A stretch of 22,211 nucleotides of DNA from a virus, in the IMG/VR virus record IMGVR_UViG_3300021959_000444, positions 1-22,211 of that record. One strand, given 5' to 3'. Every line of letters starts with the position of its first letter. Position 1 is the first letter of the stretch. A program made the position numbers and the translations under genes. Shown one piece after another: positions 17,975-22,211 of the stretch. The notes below the pieces were generated by a model, which had not been told where the DNA came from, searched no databases, and saw only the letters and a program-made list of their open reading frames with translations.

Positions 17975-19388
17975 TAACGCTTTAGAACGTGCAATAGAAA
18001 TTGCTAAAGAATTAGAACGCCGTAAGGCAACTAATCGGATGGATCATTATGAACCTTATGAATATCAAAAAAAATTTCATGGTGATAAATCTGCTCAACG
18101 ATTGTTAATGGCTGGTAATAGGGTCGGCAAGTCTTTCTGTGGGGCTATGGAAATGGCGTACCATGTGACGGGTCACTACCCAACGTGGTGGGAAGGCAGA
18201 AAATTTAACAGACCGATACGTGCTTGGGCTGGGGGTGTTTCAAATGAAACAACTAGGGATGTCTGCCAAAGAGAACTTGTTGGCCAACCAGATGATCCGT
18301 CTGCAAAAGGTACAGGATCTATACCATTAAAATATATTGTTGATACTGTAAGAAAAGCAGGTGTACCAAATGCATTAAACTCGGTAGTTATAAAACATAA
18401 ATCTGGTGGTAATTCTAGAATTGGTTTTAAAGCCTATGAAATGGGTAAAGAAAAATGGATGGGTGAAAGTCTAGACGTAATATGGCTAGATGAAGAACCA
18501 CCACCAAGTATATATTCACAAGCATTAACAAGAACAGCCGATAAAGGCGGAATTGTGTATATGACATTTACGCCAGAAAGCGGAATGACAGAAACAGTAG
18601 CACAATTTATGAACCAACTAAAAGATGGACAAGCATTATTTACTGCGGGATGGGATGATGCACCGCATATGACAAAAGAAATTAGAGATCAAATATTACA
18701 AGCCTTACCACCGCATGAAAGAAAAATGCGTGAAAGAGGAATACCACAATTAGGATCTGGTTTAGTATTTCCTATAGCAGAAGAAGATATTATTTGTGAT
18801 CCAATAGAAATGCCAAGTCATTGGCCTAGAATATGTGGGCTAGATTTTGGATGGGATCACCCAACTGCTTGTGCATGGATAGCATGGGATAGAGATAGTG
18901 ATATAGTTTATATTTATGATAGTTATTCTTTACGACAAGAAACTGTACCTGTACACGCTAGTGCAATAAAAGCTAGAGGTAATTGGATACCTGTAATATG
19001 GCCAATGGATGGAAGACAAGCTGATAAAGGATCTGGTAAAAATTTAACAGATCAATATCGTAGAGAAGGTGTAAACATGACTAGAGAACATTTTAGTAAT
19101 CCACCAAGCATAGGGCAAAAAGAAGGTAGTGGTGGTAATAGTGTTGAAGCAGGTGTTATGGAAATGTTAACACGTATGCAGACAAAGAGATTGAAAATAT
19201 TTAAAAATCAAGGTAAACTGTTAGAAGAATTGCGAATGTATCATAGGAAGGATGGTAAAATTGTTCCTGCTAATGATGACGCTATATCAGCAATGAGATA
19301 TGCTGTTATGTCGTTAAGAAAAGCAAGAGTAAAAAATTACGAACCTACTCAAATATATTCTGATTCTGAATTTAACGTATTTACGTAA
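17967..19388 (+). CDS. terL: Terminase large subunit
   Basis: 473 residues, typical length. ATPase: MAGNRVGKS with Walker A at 50-56, Walker B with catalytic Glu VIWLDEE at 171-177, coupling motif TFTP at 200-203. Nuclease (RNase H-like): GLDFGWDHPT with D293, VIWPMDGRQ with D348, NDDAISAMRYAV with D437/D438. It pumps DNA into the prohead through the portal and cuts the concatemer. The sequence style (EPYEYQKKFHGD, RPIRAWAGGVS) is that of podovirus terminases related to Terminase_6 types. It is followed after 20 nt by the first of two small paralogous genes. Very secure. Confidence 0.96.
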   Translation: MDSNALERAIEIAKELERRKATNRMDHYEPYEYQKKFHGDKSAQRLLMAGNRVGKSFCGAMEMAYHVTGHYPTWWEGRKFNRPIRAWAGGVSNETTRDVCQRELVGQPDDPSAKGTGSIPLKYIVDTVRKAGVPNALNSVVIKHKSGGNSRIGFKAYEMGKEKWMGESLDVIWLDEEPPPSIYSQALTRTADKGGIVYMTFTPESGMTETVAQFMNQLKDGQALFTAGWDDAPHMTKEIRDQILQALPPHERKMRERGIPQLGSGLVFPIAEEDIICDPIEMPSHWPRICGLDFGWDHPTACAWIAWDRDSDIVYIYDSYSLRQETVPVHASAIKARGNWIPVIWPMDGRQADKGSGKNLTDQYRREGVNMTREHFSNPPSIGQKEGSGGNSVEAGVMEMLTRMQTKRLKIFKNQGKLLEELRMYHRKDGKIVPANDDAISAMRYAVMSLRKARVKNYEPTQIYSDSEFNVFT

Positions 19389-19408
19389 CAAACAATATAG
19401 GAGTAACA

Positions 19409-19660
19409 ATGGGATTTGTAAGATCAATAGTTAGAATGATAACACAAGCGCCAAAAGCGCAACCTGCACCTGTTCAAGTAGTTGAACAACCAAAAACTGT
19501 AACTGAAGCAGTTGATACAGCAAAAACTGATAGGCAAAAATTAATGGGTGCTGGATATGGTGGATCTACAATTATGGGTTCTGCTTCTGGTGTAGAAGAA
19601 GAAGCTAATGTAGCAAAAACTGTTTTAGGCGGCGGAAGAAAAAGAAAAATACAAGCATAG
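19409..19660 (+). CDS. Small virion-type protein, first paralog
   Basis: 83 residues, AGGAG before the ATG. An N-terminal helix (GFVRSIVRMITQAPKAQPAP), a Pro/Val linker and a C-terminal motif at about 50-75: YGGSTIMGSASGVEEEANVA, then KTVLGGGRKRK. A closely related motif ends the 70-residue product at 20100 (YGTILTSGTGVEEEA, then SKTLLGG). Similar GGTIL-x-S...KTLLG proteins lie near the portal gene in many podoviruses, suggesting a minor virion or head-assembly component. Joined to the next gene by TAGTG. Confidence 0.78.
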   Translation: MGFVRSIVRMITQAPKAQPAPVQVVEQPKTVTEAVDTAKTDRQKLMGAGYGGSTIMGSASGVEEEANVAKTVLGGGRKRKIQA

Positions 19661-20088
19661 TGATTGAAACAGTTACCGACGAAAAATGGAAAAAACGTGT
19701 TGGCGACTATATTAAAAAAAATGCTTACATATCAGCAGATCTTGGTGAAAAATTTTCTTATATTGGTTTTGTTGAAGATGACAAAATTTTAGGTGGATGG
19801 TTATTTTCCGATTATGACGGAAACAACATTTGGGTACATTTAGCATTAGAAACTCCTAGAGTTTGTACAAAAAATCGTATAAAATATGTGTTCCAATACG
19901 GATTTAAACAATTAGGCTGTAATAGAATGACAGCTTTGTGTCGTAACGGTTATGTACGAAATGAAAGATTGTTAAGTGGCACAGGATTTGTTAAAGAAGG
20001 TGTTGTACGTAAATGTTTTAATATTAACGGAAATTACGTTGATGGCGCAATTTACGGAATGTTGAAAGAAGAATGTAAATGGTTATAA
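19660..20088 (+). CDS. GNAT-like protein, possibly related to T7 gp13
   Basis: 142 residues from a GTG that overlaps the previous stop (TAGTG); no other start fits. Middle part: FSYIGFVEDDKILGGWLFSD, then NIWVHLALETPR. The helix and strand at 72-112 (RIKYVFQYGFKQLGCNRMTA, then LCRNGYVRNERLLSGTGFVK) match the second half of a GNAT acetyltransferase (x-GF-x-KEG-x2-R). The usual acetyl-CoA loop (Q/R-x2-G-x-G/A) is not clear, so activity is uncertain. GNAT-fold proteins occur beside head genes of T7-like phages, including internal virion protein gp13. Sitting between the two paralogs, it could modify or assemble with them. Alternative: a true acetyltransferase acting on host proteins. Confidence 0.8.
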   Translation: MIETVTDEKWKKRVGDYIKKNAYISADLGEKFSYIGFVEDDKILGGWLFSDYDGNNIWVHLALETPRVCTKNRIKYVFQYGFKQLGCNRMTALCRNGYVRNERLLSGTGFVKEGVVRKCFNINGNYVDGAIYGMLKEECKWL

Positions 20089-20099
20089 AGGAGTAATAT

Positions 20100-20312
20100 A
20101 TGGGTTCAAAATCTGCACCAATGATGCCACCACCAGTAGATACATCTGTTCAAGATAAAGTTGATGCATCTGAAGCGGCATTAGAAGCTGAAAAACAAAA
20201 AGCACTTGGTACAAAACGTAAAGGTATGTACGGAACAATTTTAACAAGTGGAACAGGTGTTGAAGAAGAAGCGTCAACATCTAAAACTTTGTTAGGCGGC
20301 ACTAAAATATAA
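20100..20312 (+). CDS. Small virion-type protein, second paralog
   Basis: 70 residues with AAAGGAG 6 nt before the ATG. Pro/Met-rich start (GSKSAPMMPPPVD), a central helix (QDKVDASEAALEAEKQKALG), then KRKGMYGTILTSGTGVEEEA and SKTLLGGTKI. The last 25 residues closely match the C-terminal motif of the 83-residue product at 19409 while the N-terminal halves differ, indicating duplication of a functional C-terminal tag. It directly precedes the connector gene. Role in head or tail-core assembly is inferred from position. Confidence 0.8.
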   Translation: MGSKSAPMMPPPVDTSVQDKVDASEAALEAEKQKALGTKRKGMYGTILTSGTGVEEEASTSKTLLGGTKI

Positions 20313-20317
20313 ATATT

Positions 20318-21979
20318 ATGGCAACATACGAGTATATTAAAAAACGAGTTGATGCATTAGCATCTGATAGAGGAACGTGGGAAGTAAATTGGCAAGAAAT
20401 ACTTGATTATGTTATGCCACGTAAAGCAGATGTTGTTACGTTAAGAACAAAAGGTGAAAAACGTACAGAAGTTTTATTTGATAGTACAGCAATTACAGCT
20501 AACAATTTATTAGCCGCAAGTTTACATGGAACACTTACATCACCATCATTACCATGGTTTTCAATTAAATTACGTGATGAAGATCTAAATAAAAATAGAG
20601 ATGTACAGTTATGGTTAGAAGATACTGCAAGAAGAATGTATGACACATTTAATGAAAATAATTTTAACACAGAAGTACATGAATTATATCTTGATTTATG
20701 TTCAATAGGTACAGCCGCAATATTTGTAGAAGAAGGTAATAAAGGTTTTAATACAGATGGTATTCATTTTAATACATTACACATTGCAGAATATTACATA
20801 CAAGAAAATATAAATGGTAAAGTTGATACACTTTATAGAAAATATAAATTAACAGCTAGACAAGCTATTCAAGAATTTGGTGAAAAAAATGTTGGTGAAA
20901 AAATTTTACAAGCGGCAAAAGAAAAACCAGATCAAAAATTTAATTTTATTCATGCTGTAGAACCAACAAATGATTACGAAAGAGCAACAGGTAAATCATC
21001 TACTAGATTACCTTTTCATTCTTGTCATGTTTGTGAAGAAGATAAAATGGTAGTTAGAACAGGTGGTTATAATGAGTTTCCATATTTAGTACCTAGATGG
21101 TCTAAAGCAACTGGTGAAATTTTTGGTAGATCACCAAGTTACAATGCATTACCAGATATTAAAACTTTAAACAAAGCTGTAGAAATTGGATTAAAAGCAT
21201 GGGCAAAAGCTATTGATCCACCATTACTTGTTCAAGATGATGGTGTTGTAGGTAGAGTTAGAATGACCCCTGCGGGTATTACAGTTATTAGAAATGATGG
21301 TGCAGTTAAACCATTACAAATTGGATCTAATTGGCAAATAACTGATATGAAAGAAAACCAATTAAGAACTGCAATTAGACAAGCATATTATTCAGATCAA
21401 TTACAATTACAAGAAGGCCCACAAATGACAGCAACAGAAGTACAAGTTAGATACGAACTGATGCAAAGATTACTTGGGCCAACATTAGGACGTTTTCAAA
21501 CTGAATTTTTAAATCCATTAATTGAAAGAGTATTTGGTATTATGTATCGTGCAGGTGCATTAAATAATCCACCTTCAGAAATTGGTGATACTAAAATTGA
21601 TGTAGAATACGTTGGCCCATTAGCTAGATCTCAAAGAATGGAAGAAGCAGTTGCTATAGAAAGATTATATCAATTAGCAATGAATATTGGACAAGTAGAT
21701 CCTGCTATCATGGATAATATTGACCATGATGAAGCTATTAGAATGAGAGCAAAATTATTAGGTGTACCTAAAACAATTATGAAAGATATTAATGATGTTA
21801 ATGAAGTTAGAGAACAAAGAGCAATGCAACAACAAGCAATGCAAGAAGCACAGTTAGCGCAACAACAAGCGCAATCAGCTTTAACCCAAGGTCAAGCAAT
21901 GTCACAATTAGGACAACCAGAAGCACAACAAGGAATGGAACAAGCAGAAGAAGCGGCTAAAGAACAAGGCCTAATCTAA
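20318..21979 (+). CDS. Head-to-tail connector (portal) protein
   Basis: 553 residues, the usual size. The sequence fits the bacteriophage head-to-tail connecting family (PF12236) throughout: WQEILDYVMPRKADV near 25-40, VLFDSTAITANNLLAASLHG, TSPSLPWFSI, YLDLCSIGTAAIFVEE, then YNEFPYLVPRWSKATGEIFG. Later come LPDIKTLNKAVEIGLKAWAK, DPPLLVQDDG and GPQMTATEVQVRYELMQRLL. The dodecameric portal is the DNA gateway at the head vertex and docks the terminase and the tail. The C-terminal 50 residues are Gln/Ala-rich (AQQQAQSALTQGQ), a common low-complexity portal tail. It defines the phage as podovirus-like. Confidence 0.96.
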   Translation: MATYEYIKKRVDALASDRGTWEVNWQEILDYVMPRKADVVTLRTKGEKRTEVLFDSTAITANNLLAASLHGTLTSPSLPWFSIKLRDEDLNKNRDVQLWLEDTARRMYDTFNENNFNTEVHELYLDLCSIGTAAIFVEEGNKGFNTDGIHFNTLHIAEYYIQENINGKVDTLYRKYKLTARQAIQEFGEKNVGEKILQAAKEKPDQKFNFIHAVEPTNDYERATGKSSTRLPFHSCHVCEEDKMVVRTGGYNEFPYLVPRWSKATGEIFGRSPSYNALPDIKTLNKAVEIGLKAWAKAIDPPLLVQDDGVVGRVRMTPAGITVIRNDGAVKPLQIGSNWQITDMKENQLRTAIRQAYYSDQLQLQEGPQMTATEVQVRYELMQRLLGPTLGRFQTEFLNPLIERVFGIMYRAGALNNPPSEIGDTKIDVEYVGPLARSQRMEEAVAIERLYQLAMNIGQVDPAIMDNIDHDEAIRMRAKLLGVPKTIMKDINDVNEVREQRAMQQQAMQEAQLAQQQAQSALTQGQAMSQLGQPEAQQGMEQAEEAAKEQGLI

Positions 21980-21982
21980 TTT

Positions 21983-22201
21983 ATGGATTTTGACAACAAA
22001 GATCACAAACAATTAAAAACAGATTACCAATCAACTTTTGATACAAAAGAAGGTAAAAGAGTGTTGGACGATTTAAAATCGGCCTACTATCATAGATCAT
22101 CACATACAAAAGGTGATCCATATGAAACAGCATTTCGTGAAGGACAACGAAATGTAATAATCAGAATAATCAATTTAATCAAGGAGGATAAAGATGTCTG
22201 A
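21983..22201 (+). CDS. Bbp19-family phage protein
   Basis: 72 residues. KQLKTDYQSTFDTKEGKRVL, then DLKSAYYHRSSHTKGDPYET and AFREGQRNVIIRIINLI match the small Bbp19-type family of phages (pattern DY-x-TF-x-T-x2-G-x2-VL-x-DL, RSS, DP-x2-TAFREGQR), usually encoded just after the portal and before the scaffold or capsid gene. The function is unknown; it is probably an assembly factor. It overlaps the next gene by 8 nt (ATGTCTGA). Confidence 0.85.
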   Translation: MDFDNKDHKQLKTDYQSTFDTKEGKRVLDDLKSAYYHRSSHTKGDPYETAFREGQRNVIIRIINLIKEDKDV

Positions 22202-22211
22202 TGAACAAATG
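22194..22211 (+). CDS. Start of a following gene, truncated by the window
   Basis: AAGGAGG (22181-22187) precedes the ATG at 22194 by 6 nt, and six codons (MSDEQM) remain before the window ends. The strong ribosome site and the 8-nt overlap with the Bbp19-type gene support it. By podovirus gene order it could be the scaffold protein, but nothing in six residues can show it. Confidence 0.6.

Overview
The window reads as part of a tailed-phage genome with a short-tail (podovirus-type) head: it encodes a T7/P22-class head-to-tail connector (portal), a large and a small terminase subunit and a block of tail-fibre proteins. It is strongly AT-rich and densely packed with small overlapping genes. 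The combination of low GC, tail-fibre repeats of the kind seen in marine viromes, a DUF6321-type protein, a Bbp19-type protein and many tiny membrane or basic proteins suggests a marine podovirus of a low-GC alphaproteobacterium, perhaps in the pelagiphage range. That host assignment is inference; no host gene, integrase, tRNA or single-subunit RNA polymerase is visible.

The layout is five blocks of alternating direction. (1) 1-3955, rightward: four tail-fibre or adhesion genes. (2) 3971-9428, leftward: from the promoter end, an SSB-like protein, a Cas4/RecB-type nuclease, a MazG-like fragment, a run of tiny membrane and secreted proteins (lysis-type), a putative holin, a DUF6321 protein, a T4-type lysozyme and a metallophosphoesterase. 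(3) 9541-14786, rightward: a small unknown protein, a Cro/YdaS-like regulator, a DUF1376 replication protein, a RepB/AEP-type primase, an SF2 helicase, a Ref-like HNH nuclease and small unknowns. (4) 14798-16875, leftward: ten very small, tightly overlapping genes, most with strong GGAGG ribosome sites, which look like early host-takeover genes. (5) 16961-22211, rightward: small terminase, a long GC-richer non-coding stretch, large terminase, two paralogous small virion-type proteins around a GNAT-like protein, connector, Bbp19-like protein and the first codons of another gene.

The most interesting signal is a repeated 14-bp palindrome, TTRAC-N4-GTYAA. It occurs three times in the divergent promoter region 9462-9519, with starts exactly 22 bp apart. 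It occurs once more at each of 16896, 17716 and 14034, with a one-mismatch copy at 10212. These sites lie at the starts of nearly every transcription block, so they look like the operators of one phage-wide repressor circuit. The Cro-like protein at 9756 is the obvious candidate binder.

Several genes are easily missed because of size: 5557-5730, 7327-7482, 7479-7616, 14498-14626, 14798-14920, 15507-15674, 15674-15826 and 16370-16522. All are supported by 1-, 4- or 8-nt overlaps with neighbours or by near-zero spacing. A second anomaly is the small terminase gene plus about 380 bp downstream, which is much richer in GC than its surroundings and may be an imported packaging module.
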